In this document: piece after piece, positions 10,190 through 24,400 of the stretch | Position numbering within the stretch: position 1 is the stretch's first letter | Layout: each line of letters opens with the position of its first letter | NCBI GenBank assembly: GCA_945643635.1 | Contig: CALZFC010000109.1 | Span: 801,001 to 865,000, forward strand | DNA length: 64,000 bases | Direction of reading: 5' to 3' | Origin: Allodiplogaster sudhausi | Taxonomy: Eukaryota; Nematoda; Chromadorea; Rhabditida; Diplogasteridae | Program-made: the position numbers and the translations under genes | Notes under the pieces: generated by a model | The model's database searches: none | What the model was told of the DNA's origin: nothing | The model's input: the letters and a program-made list of their open reading frames with translations, nothing else

Positions 10190-13100
10190 TCAAATATCCG
10201 CGCAGAATACGGTAGAATATGTGCCGCCAGTCTTCTTGGCCAGCCATTTAGCGCCGCCTCCGCCGTACACACACTTAACCTGGCTTCCTGCAATTTGAAT
10301 AGGCACGGCGCTGCCCTCGCCGATGCCGAACAAGGCTTGCCCCGGCTCGCAGGTCGCTTGCAAGCAATCGGCAGTCTACAAGTTAGAAACTAAATAAATT
10401 ACTAATCAATTAGGAATACTCTGTTTACTTTGTTACGAACAGTTTCCTACGCTATCTTCACGATCAGTTTAAGCTTTATGTAACTGCATGCATTGTTCAA
10501 CTACTCACAAATATGTCTTGTACGTAACAATAATGTAGACTGATCTCCTAGGAATGTTCTAGTATATATATATTCTGACAATTTTCACGCTCGCCGGATT
10601 CGACTGCAATTCGCCGTCGGTGGCAGTTCTACAGGCGAAGTTGCATTCTGAAGAGATAAAACAAATACCATCATAATGACATCATAAAGTTCAGTAGATT
10701 TCTCTCGATCACCATGAACCTCGAAGTGATTGATACTTTCTGATTCCAATTATGACATTTCTCAAAGAAAAAAATCTTAGAAATCCTCACCGTAGACGCA
10801 GGTAAAGAAGGCGTACTCCAATTTAGCTGGCATCGGCGACCACCACTTGCCGCCACTCGAGCACACGAGATACTGGCCATCGGTGACGTTGCCATTCTGG
10901 GAGGAAGCCTGAGAATGACGTCGCTTTTAGAAGCTCGCTCACAAGGCATTTTTGGTGTCTAGTAAGACACCTTTAAAAGACGGCCACCCTCGCCGCAGGT
11001 GAAGGTGTTGTCAATGGAGCGTTCAAGATTGAGCGCGCACGCCTTTGATCGGGGACAGGCGAGCTCTTTGATTGGTCCGCACGGGCCTGAGAGAATGAGG
11101 TAGATCAAAAACAGGTAGATCGCGCAAAACGTGTAGATCAAAAAAATTTTAAATTAAAATTAGATAAAGGATTTTCTGTATAAACAATGCCAAATAGTTG
11201 CCTCCCGAAAACTCAGTCAACAACACCTTTGCATCCGATGTACTGCACGAGTTCTCCGCCGATGCTCCATCGTCCATTATAACATTCTGGGACTATTTCT
11301 TCTATTGATTCTACAGGCTCCGCGCCGCTTGAATTAATGTAGAAGAAGCTGCCGGTCGGACAGGCGAGCTGCGTCAGGCAGCCATTCGTACCCGTTCTGA
11401 AGGTCGCCTTCGTGAAGTTTCGGTCGGTGGTCGGAAAGTCCACACTGCATTTATCGCATGCTGCAATGTGGAAAAGTGTCTGTTTCTTTTTGCCAATGTA
11501 CATTTGAATGGTAGAAATAAAATCGCAAACAGAGCTTCGAAAAAGTATTTTCAGTTTCTTTCAGCGAATGATAATCTTAACCATAAGATAAATGTTAATA
11601 CGTACATACTTACTTGTTTACAAACAGCCAAACAAAAAGAAGTAGTTTAATCATGAAAATTAATACGTATGAAGATGGACACGAACGAGCGACACAGCCG
11701 GCCTTGGTGGCTTCAAGTCTTTCGAATTGGTCGCGGTACCACTTGTTGTTTCCACGGCATTTCAACGTTGACGCAAGAACAGGAATATTAGGAGCAGAGT
11801 GCTAAAAAAAAAAGTTTCTTAGAAGGAATAATTCCCTTTTAAAGTATGGCCACGTAGAGAACAGTATGGTTATACCCGTTCGACGGCAAGTTTAAAGGGA
11901 AGTTCGCACGAGATGGTAGCACAAGATGCGGATCCTCAAAATAATTCAGTTTTGCTTACAATTAGTTTGGCAATATGCTTAATACAAGCTGTTACTGGTT
12001 AACAAGATAAAAATAGTTATGTTTAAGTTATGAGATCTTTGTGTTTGTAGAAGCTACCTGAGCTATACGTGAACCCCTTCATTGTTGTAGTATATCCATA
12101 TGGAGCGGAGCTGAGGTGGGACAATTCCATCGGGCAACCGTTCGTGCATTGTGACACGGGTTTGGCTGGAAATTTTTTTAGCTCTTCTTGATCCTTCCAA
12201 TTTTAACTCCTAACTATAGACCTCGTAGAAATGCAGATGAAGAGAGGAAACTATCATAAAATCTAGGTGATTTAGTTGAGGCTTTGAGCTTGTTTTATGT
12301 ATGCCAAGAAATCAGATTGCGAATAGTTAATTAGTGACATTATTAGTTAGTTAGTTAGTGACTTTATTAGTTAATTAATTAATGAAAGTAGTGACTGACA
12401 ACATGCGATGGAACTGAAGCTGTTGGCTCCAACGGTCCACATTCCATCACTGCCACACTTGGCAACAAGTGGAATGTGCGGATCTTCGTGATTGCCTTGC
12501 TGCAGGTATGCTGAACCATTGCTAGCGTAGAACACATCGTCAAAGCAGGTGGCCAGCAAACAGCCACTCGGAGAGTCGGAAAAGAGCGAAGGGCTGTCGA
12601 AGGCGCCTCCTTGAGACGCGATCGAACATTCTCGGCTGCCTGAATGAAACACGGCCGTAAATTGTCACGAAAAAAAAAGTTACGCGTGGGAATTGAGCTG
12701 TGGGTAATATATTTAAAATATTATAGTTTTAGATGATAACCAGTCATTGCTCTCTATTGAATGAAAAACCTCGAAGTTTCAAGAAACGAAAGAAAAAAAG
12801 AAAGATTTTTCCTACTCTTCGCGCATGCTATATCCAGTAGGCCGGGCATCTGGCAACCGTCAGCATTCCATAATCCGTAGCCATCGCAATTCAATTTGCT
12901 TACGACGAATGTTTTTCCCTGCAAATTAAAAACAAAATTACAAAGGGTCAACGTTAGTCGGAATCAAGGCTGGGCCTGCCGATGACGGTTTCTAATTTGT
13001 CGTTTTCCCTTGGGGAGCCATCCCGTTCTCTTCGTAGCATGCTACGAACAGTACCTCGAACATCCATAAAAAGGGTCTCGAACCAACTGGATTACGATTT

Positions 13101-15377
13101 TTGTTTGTATCAGTTTTAAAAAAACAGAGAAATACGACTTTGAAACAAAACATGTATTCTATACTGCTCTTAATTCTTGGCAGAATTTTCGGAGAAACGC
13201 AATGATAAAAAACTTAAAAGTATCATGAGTGTCTCATAAAACCTATTTAACTATATAATAGTTGTATTTGTTTGCGATGTATGATCTCCCTTTTTTCTAC
13301 ATCATTATTTCACTCCTTTTTCAATAAATTATTATTAAATTATTAATAAATAATACAAAGATAAGAATAAGATAACACACATCGTTATTCATGATCACTG
13401 GAAGAGAGCCGCCGTCGCAGTGCGTGGACTTACAGACGCCGCTCCCCTCGTACGCCTCGTCGATAGTGAACACATAGCCTGGCGGCGTTTGTGACAGAGA
13501 TGCAAGGTTGTTTAGGAGGATGCAGTTCAAGCACGCATTCTTCTCTGAAGGCACATTGGATTTGGACTTTCTACGTTGATCTTTGAACTTTGGACTTTGG
13601 GGACTTTCAGCGGACAATGATTTTTTTTTCCTTTTTCTTCTTATCTTCATATACAAAATTGCAGTTTTATTTATTTATAATATATGCCTCTTTCACATCT
13701 CTCACCCAATTAATCTCAAATGATAAAATAAGAAGAAGAGAAAAAAAACGAACGACACGCAAGCTGCTTATAATATGGGGTCCAAAGCTGAGTTTCGCCT
13801 TCACAACGGAATGGACCGATCGGATAGTATTGCACATGCACGAAGGCGGTATGGCCGAGAACATATGTCGGTGCCTTTCCACAATACGCGAGCGCGCAGC
13901 CGCTGACCCGGTTTGTGCTGTAGATCGGCCGTTGGAAGAGTGCCGCCGCGTTGTTGGCGTCGATTCCTCTCGAGCATGAGGTGCAGCCTACAAAGTTCCT
14001 ACTATTGTACTTGCTCGATAAACTTGTCTCCTCTGAAGTCCTGTCGCTGGGGAACACCACTAAGAGTATGTGAAGAGGGACGCATACTTACGGGTAGCAG
14101 CGAGTGGTTACCAGAACCAGGCGACTGGACTATCCAAAACTCTCACTTAATTTTTAAATTGGGGTAGCATAATTAAAGACGAATCATAGTTTGCTGGGCA
14201 AACTTCTTTCTCTTTCTTTTATACCTCAGTAGGAAGACTGACTAGCTGCATTGGGGAGGGCAGGTGGGTCCAGACGGGGACGTACCCCTTACCCGCATTA
14301 AGTCGACCGGTCGCATAGTTTCATTCTGGTATTGTTATATGCCTTTCAAAATTGCCTGATCAGCCCTGGCACCTACAAAAAAAAGAAGTTTGTTCTATAG
14401 GTGGTTATTTATCTCCTCTTTTTCTCTTTTGTCTGCCCAGGGAACCAAAGCTCCCACCTATTTAAAAAGAAAAACAGCTGATATATGTAAGCCAGCCTTA
14501 TGCACATTCGTGTATAATCGCGGCAATTCACTCACTCCTTTAAGCCATGGTTTGAACAGAAGAAATGAGAGGACATGAGCAAAATAGTCCGAGAGAGAAG
14601 AGACAAGAGAGTGTTTTCCTGCAAGAGAGTGTTAGCAGACGATTTTCCTGCCACAGAAAAATAGCGTGTATCAGACAGTCTTACAAAATGCCTCATCGTC
14701 AGTAGCCACAAAGGGCAGCTCGGCAGAAAATGTCTCTTTCTTCCCATCAACATTTTATCTCTCTCTCACCCTCTCTTCAAACTCGCGCATTCCACCCTTT
14801 CTCTCTCCCTCTCTCTCTCTCTCGTTTGACCTGGCTGGTCACCCCTGCCTGCTCGCTTGGCGGATTCAAATAGGAGAAGAACAGAAGCAGCGTCTATGTT
14901 TTTTCTCCTTTCTCTTTCTCTTCTCTCTCCCACTTATAGTGCATATCAGTTAGCTCATATCGCACTCATTTTGCAGCTACTATCTTATCGTAATGCGCGT
15001 CTGTATTGCTCTGTAGAACCCAAACAGCGAAACCGTTTACTATGTATACATAGAAAGAAGCTGTCTATTTTTCAAGTGATATTTATTCGAAAAGTAACTT
15101 TAAAGCCGGATGCCATTAGTACTTTGGTCATAATAGAAATATGTTAGTCTGTTTATCTCATTCTTTCTCTTAGGGATAGATGAGATGTGAGATAAAAATC
15201 CTTTTAACCGAGAATTTTTCTTTTTCTTGTCTACAGTCACACAGTCATCGGCCAGATGGCCGTAGACAAAGATTCTTGTGTCTGATTAGACCGCGATTGT
15301 TTACGTTATTTTCCTTAGCGCTCTCTCTCTCTTTCACTGCAATGTCTAACATTCCATCGCAGCGGTTCTCTCCCTTG

Positions 15378-15409
<32 letters not shown>

Positions 15410-18400
15410 CTCTCTCTCCGACTTCTTCTTCTCCCTTCCTCCTCCGACTTTCAGGAAAGAAGAATCATCGGCGAGACACGCCAGAGCCGGCCAGCCGTGT
15501 TGATCCCCCCCCCCCTTCATCCTCCTCTTTTCTCTCACCCCCCCCCCCCCCCACTCCGGCATACTGTAGACGCGTAGACATACATAAACTGAAGCAGATG
15601 ACACTCCGTTGCAGGGACGAGCCTCTTCTCTGACTACTGCGATCTTCAACTTAACTCCGAAATTAGGTGAGCGGTTTATTTCTTTTTATTCTTTGTATTT
15701 TTATTTGATTTTTTTTCGGGATCTTTCCACTCACTCGAGGGAAAAGAGCCTGACTCCCCTAAGAGAGGTGTCTCTCATTAGAGAGAAGTAGGCGAAAACT
15801 TCGGTTCCCTAGAGACGCATTCGCGGCTCTAGGACCAATCACTCAAACAAAAAGGGTTGAAATGACTACGCGCCACAATGCGCTACCGGCGGACCCGCGA
15901 GCAGCCTCGCTTGAGCGGGCCAACTCGTCAGCTAGCAGAAGAAGGAGGAGGAAACAACTAAAACAACCAACGGTTAGCAAAACGTACAACAGAATTAAGG
16001 CTACACACGCCGCCGCGGAGGACGACACTCGTCGACCTCCCTGGCTAGAAATATTATTATTTTAACATTTCAGTCCATTGTTTTTTTAACACACTTAATC
16101 GAGTTTATTTTATTTTCTTTCAGTTTTCTTTATCTTTCTTCATACTTTCGCTATTCCTTTTGCAAGGATACAGAACTCGAGCAGTCATCAATGATGCTCA
16201 CACATACATGTGTAAACACGCACATATGTATGTATATAGCCCTTCCGACGTTCTCTTTCACGAGCAATCACGAGCAACAGATACCTTCACCGGATGAAGG
16301 ATGCGAGATGTCAGTCTGTTTGATTTAAGCTCGCCAAGCTTTTATTTTTTTCTCTCTCTCCTTTTAATCTCGATGGCAATTTGGGATACTTTTATCTTCT
16401 TTCATTTTTTTTTCTCAATGCTTTATTTTCTTTGTTACTGATAATAACTTTCTAACAGAAAGATTTTAAACGAAAGAATCATCCCAAAGATGGGATACCT
16501 GGAAGATAGTTCGATCTTGTCAAAAGGACTCGCCGATGTACCACGGCAACAACACCGGCCTTGTCATGAACGACGCGTCGTTCAAGGCATACTCAAGCGG
16601 CAACCTTCCCTCAAGTCGGTTAAACCATTCCTATTCTTTTGTTTCAGAATGCTGAGTTTCCTCTTTATTAATTTTAGGTTCGTTTAAGAAACTTTATCTT
16701 TATTCTTTTATTTCTCCCTTTTTTGGTGTTAAACCCTAGTAGATAAGTATAATTCAAATTCCAAGTAGTCTTTATACTATGTGCAAGGATATTTTTAAAT
16801 TCTTTCAGTTAATGAATTTCATTTTCTTAGTTGGGTCGACTATATAATTTTTATTATTATTTTATACACTCCTTTGAAAGAAATGGACTAGACCAGAAAG
16901 GATTCTTTCTCATTAGAGGGAAAGCCGAGCTAACTCGCCGGTCATCTATAAACGCACTCGCGGCTATAGAAACCTACATTACCTATTCAAAGGAGTAGCT
17001 ATGTACAGTTGAAATAAAACGTTGCGGACTGCTCCTTTCAGAAATACTACCGCAATATAGGAACCAGCTAAACTTCGCTCTGATATTGCGTGCGTTACCA
17101 GCGCCACACGCTGCCGCAGAGGACGACACTCGTCATCGTCATATTTCATTTCATTATTTTCTATCAGAACTTATTATTAGGCACATTTTCTTTTTCGATG
17201 TTCAAACAGCAAGTGCACAGCACTTGCGCAAGTATTCGAATATGACTGAACATACATATTATGTATTATTTACAGAAATTCATATCTAGCCTGGTCAGCG
17301 ACCCCTTTCGCACCCAACGTCTCTCTTCGTCGGACCGAAGATGCGAATCTGTCAGTTTATTATTTTGAGGTTTGACATTTTTGAAATTCCTTTTATTTTC
17401 TTTCGCTGGAATTCAGGATTCTTAATATTTCTCCTTTTTATCCCCTGTACTTATTTTTCCTTACATTCTTGCTCTCAAAGCTCCCCTTGTCAATTTTATG
17501 AGGTTTACCTCATCCTTATTCCGGAAAAGAAAAGATTCAAGCGATAAAATAACTCCCTCAAAAAATAACCTATCTTTTCCTTTTTTTCTCATTGTCATTA
17601 CTGTGCATAACGGCGCCATTTCGCCGCCGCGGAAAGCGACACTCGTTGCGCTCCCTGGCTTCAAATGTTTTCATGTTCTTATTAACTACACGACAAGGAC
17701 ACGCTGAATCACTGCAACCTCGTCAGCCTCGTCACCGCCTAATCTGCCATGTATGTAGATTCAATAGGCAATATTCCGGATTGTCAGTCACATCTTACTC
17801 TTTCCCAATTTCAGGTTATTATTTTCTCAACTTATCCAGTTTTCAAATCCTACTATACCATAAGTCGATAGTGACACAAATAAAACTACCGGTGGAGATC
17901 CGGCATTCGTTGTTTCTCTGTCAAGCTACATATTCCTCTGTGACAGAAGTTCACAGACAATTCTCTGGGCCCTCCCGACGTCGTACAACTGCAGTACGCT
18001 GGAGAAACCTTTAATGGCAAGCATAGTAGCCGAATCAATCGGGCTATGGCTCCCAAACAGTGTGCGATACGAAGCGAAAGCACACGTCTGTAAGATAGCA
18101 ACAGTCTATGCCCGACACGGCTCCCCTGCCCTTGACAGTCTCATCGGCGACCTCTCTTCCTGCCAATACGACAGTGGCCATTGCCAGCTCGAGGACGGCA
18201 CGATGATGGCCTGGACACCGAGCGAAGAGGAAAGATGTCAGTTCATATTTTCTAATCTTATAAAGGATCGCGTAAGTGTAACATTTGGTTAAGTGGTGAT
18301 GAGGAATTCGCTCTTTAATGCAATAGACACAGCCCCGAAATACAAGATTGTAATCATCATTTAATTCTGACGGATCAAGAGTATGCCATTTCACACTTTA

Positions 18401-21400
18401 TAAGTCGCAAGAAGCGAGACATTCATACTAATGTAGGGCTAACCACCACAAACCAATTAGCTGCACAATTACTCGCGCTGGAATCCTCTCTTGACCATGC
18501 TATGTCTTTAACTTTCCAGCATGCTCTCACGCGCCTCTGTAATTCCGTAAATACACTTGCCTCTTCCCTTGTCTCCACAGTCGCCGCTGCTCCTACTCAA
18601 GCCATGCGTTCTCTCGTTCTCTTCTGAATAGAACTGATATTCGTGCGAGCACACTGGAGGTAATATTGTTAAAACTTCTCAGTGCTTGCCACTTCTTCCC
18701 CCTCTGTTTTCTTTCATGTTATTTAACGCTAGCTACTTTTCGAGACCATTAATATCAGTATCACCTCCCAGCGAAAAGCCATCGATCGCGTTTATCGACC
18801 CCGCGACCCGAATAATCACCAGCCATGCAGACAAGATTCCTTATCAATTGGTTAAACCATTCCTTCTTCATGCAGAAGACGGCATCTGGAAATTTGACGG
18901 ACTAACAGGCGCTATTTCTCGCGTCCCTAACGGCTCCATAACCACATTGCTCTTGCCTAACAACAACAATAATCTTTTCCAGAATCGCCCGTCTCATCTC
19001 ACACTTTTCCATAATTAAGTGCTAACTAATTTGTCTGAAATTAGGAACGATTATCACTTTGTAGAAATGTGGCGCGCAGGTAGCACAATCGCGTTAGCTT
19101 TAGAAGCTCAAGCCGACCACTCGAGTGGAGGAACAGCACATTTTATTAATTCAGATAGTAGTGATTCTCTGTTTAGCTGGTTCACCCTCTCCGGAAGATG
19201 GTGGTGGCTGACGGTTAGCGCAACTTATACCACTCTTTCTTTTGTAATTTGTGTAGTTAAGCTTTTCCTTTACATAAGGTATCAACGCCTGGCTCAGAAC
19301 CTAAGCAATCTCACCAGAGATGAAGCAAAACCAGGCCAGCAGCCCGCAGTTACGGTTAACATGCCACAACTAGATAATCGGCATAACAAGAACATAACAC
19401 CCACCGCGGAGGAGAGCACTCGCGACCCTCCCCGGTTAACGAATTTCAATAACCTTTCTCATCTCTCTCTTTCACCGAATAAGCAGACAAATTCTAATCC
19501 CCCACCGGCTTGCATAGGAAACGTTGATGAAATCGAATTATGTAATTCAAGCTGGCCCCCTCAATACATTCACCAAATGTAAATGTTCTTTATCAATACA
19601 TCACAGCGTGTTCACCCGTAAAAGTTAATGGAATTTATATGATGGCACTAATCGACACAGGTAGCAATTTTACGGCCGCGAGCAGCTGCATCAGGCCAGC
19701 ACTCGGGATCTTTACCTTCGATCCCCCCGAGACGACATCCGCCCTCGGCATGGCGGCCATACCGGTGCCTCTAGAAGAATGCTCGCGAGCAACCATCGAA
19801 CTCGCCGGTCACGTTAGAAAAGAATTAATTCATTTAATTGCAAGCCAATTTATGTCTTCAGAGAACCAAAGCTATGACTTAATTATCGGTAACGATCTGC
19901 TTTCTCAGCTACCCCCCCTTACTTTCGATTATTCCGCCGGCACATTAACTATTGGGTTAAACAAAATACCCCTCGGCGACACTCCACAAATTAAAGTTTT
20001 AAAGAAGCTGTCCATGGAGATTACAATGTTGCTGAATTTTTTGTTAATACTACCCGGTCCAACTAGAAAAATCGTTATGAAAAGTGAGAACGCGTCCTGA
20101 AGGTGCCCTGAGGAGAAAATCCACAGAAAAACCGTACTGTAGAATTTAAGGAGTGACGTCATCACCCCTTGCCTATTTTCTCGGCATGCACACTCTCATT
20201 CTACCAGAACGAAGATGAAAATTAGGTGCGAAGCGGCAAGCCACGCTGGATATTCAAGGGAAGAGAAGAGAGGCAGAGATAAAAAAGGCTCACAAAGTCT
20301 AGTTTGTTGTGATGGATACTGTGCTAACATACCGCCAAAACTTTTTGCAATATCATGTTAGTCAAACGTTAGTTTTTCACAAGCGGCTTCTAAACTCCAT
20401 GGATAGTTCCTTTAACACCAGTAGACGAATATGCTTTTAGAGCAAAAGAAGACACAATAATTAATCCTAACACGGAGCATTTCATCGAGTGCTCTATTGA
20501 CCCTCCTTTCCTGGGTGATTTAGCCCTTCTAACAGCATCGGCAAAGCTCGCCGCACGGGAATTGATCGTGGCGCCTGCAGTCTTCACTTCGCCACAGTGC
20601 CGCGTAATGATCAGCTATCCCACAAATTGCGCCATCATCCTTTACCGAGGAATGAAAATTTCTACTGCGTCTCCAGTCTACGAGGACGACAAGCCACAAC
20701 CGTTAGTAAGCGTAATAGGAAGAACAAATATGTTTGAGACTGAAGAAGACAGTAGTCCACTAAAAACTCATGGTAGGATACTGCATTCGCGGTGTCTCTT
20801 TCCAAAGCAACAATATCCGATCAGGATAAAATACGCCTCTTGGCACTCATAGAAGAGTTTCACGACTGAATACGACAAGACAGCTTATCGTAAGCCAAAT
20901 GACATTTCCATTATCTCAAGAGTATTTTTGAAAAATTTCGTTTCTAAACCAGGCTTTTCTAAAAAGCTTTGTTTAACGTGGCTTGGCCATTACCGAGTTA
21001 TCGATATAGATCATCCCCATGCAACAATTATTAGTATTTCTTCGCCACAAAGCAAACCATAGCGCGTCCATCCTAATCAAACTAAGTCAGCAAATATTCT
21101 AAGTGCACCAATAATTACATACCCGCAAACAACATGCGAGGAGGTTTCCGAATTAAGAGATCACGAGGCTCAGGACGTGTCCGTGGAAGGATACCAGGAA
21201 GATGACCTATCTCCAACGCATAAGGTTACAGAACAGCCACGACAAAAGTCGGCAGAACAGAGTAAACATAGGTATTTCACCCGCTCTCACGGGGCATCGT
21301 TCACGTGAGAGGGGCAACTCAATCAAAATTTCACGCATGCTTCTCCTCTTTCCCTTCCATTCTTCTGGTTCATTAATTTTTTTTTTTTCATAAGTGTTAA

Positions 21401-24400
21401 ACGTTCTGGCCCCATAACCCAGACGTCGATGGATCGGAATCACTCACTACATTCTTTTCTTTTCTCTATTTCTTTGATCCGTTAATCAAACCGCCGCCGA
21501 ATATATACATTTCCGCGAACACTTCCGTTTCCGCAGCGAAACTGCGCATACTACCGCCCCGCTCTGACGTCGAAAAGGGAACATTTCTCATGACATCCAT
21601 ACCTTCTTGTCATTACAGATCACGTCGCCCGATCCCCCAGAGAGGAGCACAAAGCCGGCCCCAGCGGGCAACCACAACCGAGTCCAATTCCCCGTCGAGT
21701 CAGACGCACTCGCGTTCTGATCCGCCAACCAATTCTGTCTCTCAAGCAAAAGCTCAAGATTCACTCGCCAAAGCGGCCATGCTCACTTCCCGTGAGGAAG
21801 GCGTAGACGAAATCATGACTCCCACCATCTCGACAGATGAGCAGCTCTCGCAACTTCGCGAACAAGTCAATGCTCTCAAAGATCAGGTGGCCTCTCTTTC
21901 ATCATTGCTTCCGCCGACTTATAATACATCCAAGGCAAAAGAACCAAACGGTTGGGACTACTCAAAAGAATCACTAGACGAAATTGAGGGAAGACAACAG
22001 CGCCGCCGGTCCCTTGTTCTTTCAGGAGTGCCTCTCCATCCCATTCCGGCAGCGAAACAAGCATTCCTCGAAAGAGAGACAGCGACTCAGCTCCTGCATG
22101 GCCTCGGAATCGCCACGTTCCCGGTGGCAGTGTATCGGCTCCATGATGGCGGCCAACGGCATCGTCTCAAGATCGTCCTTCCGTATTCAGAAGCACAAGA
22201 AGAAGCAATACGTCAGTCTAGTAGAGTTAGTTCTTTGCCCGGCTTTGCAGGATGTTCTCTTCGGCCGTCTCTGACGTTCGCACAGAGAGGACTCGAGTCA
22301 CGGACTCGAAGAAAGGCCGACTACAGCATCTACTTCAAGCACCCTTCACGACCAAGCCAGACGTCCGACTCTAGCGCGCCAGTAACTGCGAGACAGCCCG
22401 CAGCCGAACCTTCATCCTCGTCCTCTTCTCGCAGTCAACCATACACTCGGACTTGATCACCAAAGAATCGTCACCGGTTTAAATAATCATTGTCTTGTAA
22501 CATATTTCTAAACTATATCTCCTTATTATGGTATTTGTCCTAAAATCCTTTTTTTGTTATCATCTATTTTACACGTGTATCCTCTTCGCAGAGAACACGA
22601 TTCCGAACGCGCCGTCAACAAAAGCAACAACAATTCCCTTTGGCACCAAGGACTATCTTCCCGCAATGCTCGCCCGGACACTCGAGTGAGCAGACGGACA
22701 GCACCTTCGACAAGGCACTTTACACATTAGCTAGGTTGTATTCAAAATCTTGCCCTTTCGCGTTCTCCTTTTTCAGAACGATTTTCTCATCCGTGTACGA
22801 CGACAGCGGCTCACCAGTTCTACGCTCGCCCGGTTCTCCACCAGAGCGCGAAAAGGCCGGCACCTTTCTCTTCTTTTCTTTGTTTTTCATATTAGTATTC
22901 AGATTCTCTCATTTCCCTTTTTTTAAATTCTTTATGGCGAATAATTTTTGATTATCGAGTTACGAGTTCAACCCGCTGAACAAGGCTGGCACCAAGTCCA
23001 TTTCAGAAAGATGAATACGGACTACAGAGCTGAAAACAGCACGCGATTCCAAGGGCAACCACACGAAGGCAGGCTCTCGCAGAGGAAGAGGACGACACCA
23101 TCGTCATCGCGATTCACGCTCAACGGATCGCCCCAGGATGAACAACTGCCCATGCCCTCAGTCCCTCTCACGAGAAGCCAGAAAGCCAAGCCGCGGAGTC
23201 CTCGGATTGACAACCACGAGAAGGACCATCATGCCCAGTATTTTCCCACTCATACGATTTCCTTACATTCGTGCTATAATATTTGCTTCATCCTTTCTCA
23301 ATTCATCATTTTCATTCTCACTTTTTATTCGATTTCCTCTTTCTTTTCAATTAAGCTCACTTCCAGCCAAAGTTAGCTGAACTCTCAGCTATCTTTGCTC
23401 ACGTTTAAATCGTTCTAGCTAAGCATACTAAATCAAATTCTTGTCCTAGTTTCTTTCATTCTAAGGTAATGCCTTTTCAAATACATAATTATGTACGTTA
23501 CGTTCTGTACTCAATTTTATTTCCATTCGCACTTTTTATTTCTCTCACTCTCTTAAGAACGCGCGCAACAAACAGCAGTTGGCAAACAGTAGGAAATGAG
23601 GTTTTCTCTTTCCACCAGGAGGCCCCCATCATTTCTTTCTGGCTGTCTCCTTTTCTCATTCTCTCTCTCTCTCACAGTAATCTTTTTCTGCCCACACCAA
23701 CTTTCGGACACAACTTCTCTCAACTATCTTTATAGGTGTGTGCTCAAGAAAAAAAGGGAAAATCAAAAACATATAAGAATCGTTCTTGGGCAGCGGCCTG
23801 GCTTTCCAAGGATTACCCAGGTAGTGGTTATAACCTCTTTCTTCTTTCGGTATCACTAGCTCCACGCACGCTTCGCATTCTGTTATCCTTCTGAATAACA
23901 CGAAAGGAGACCTCGTTTCACTCACACACCTGCCCAAACCTCGTTCTTCCCGTCTCACATTCAATCTCTTATTTCTCTCTACTTTCTTCTGTCTACAAAT
24001 GAGGGTATTCACACCTCACTCTGGCCTGCCACGCCTCGTTCAACACATTCAAAAGTCATAATTCGAGATGTCCACTTGCCAAAACCGTTGCGCGCAGTCT
24101 TATGTTTGATCTCCCTCTCAGCCTTCTTTCATTTTAGTTAATTTAAAATCCACTTGTTACTCCGATACATAGTTTACCTTGTAATTTTTTTTTCTTCTCT
24201 TTTCACAATGATACTTGTTTAGCTACAAATTTTGGGTTTTTCTTTATCGGTCCGAGGACGGACCTCGTTAAATGGGGTAAGGTGTAAAGGGGACTGCATA
24301 TAGTCTGCATATAGTTTGTAGTCTCACTCTATTTATCTCTGTATGTACGTAACCTCTCTCCCTTGATGTTCTCGCCCTTTTTCTTTCGCGTCTCGATCTC

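Noticed and set aside
15245..15649. 134-codon minus frame
   Set aside because: Composed of (GA)n and G-run sequence within the retroelement leader; no similarity.
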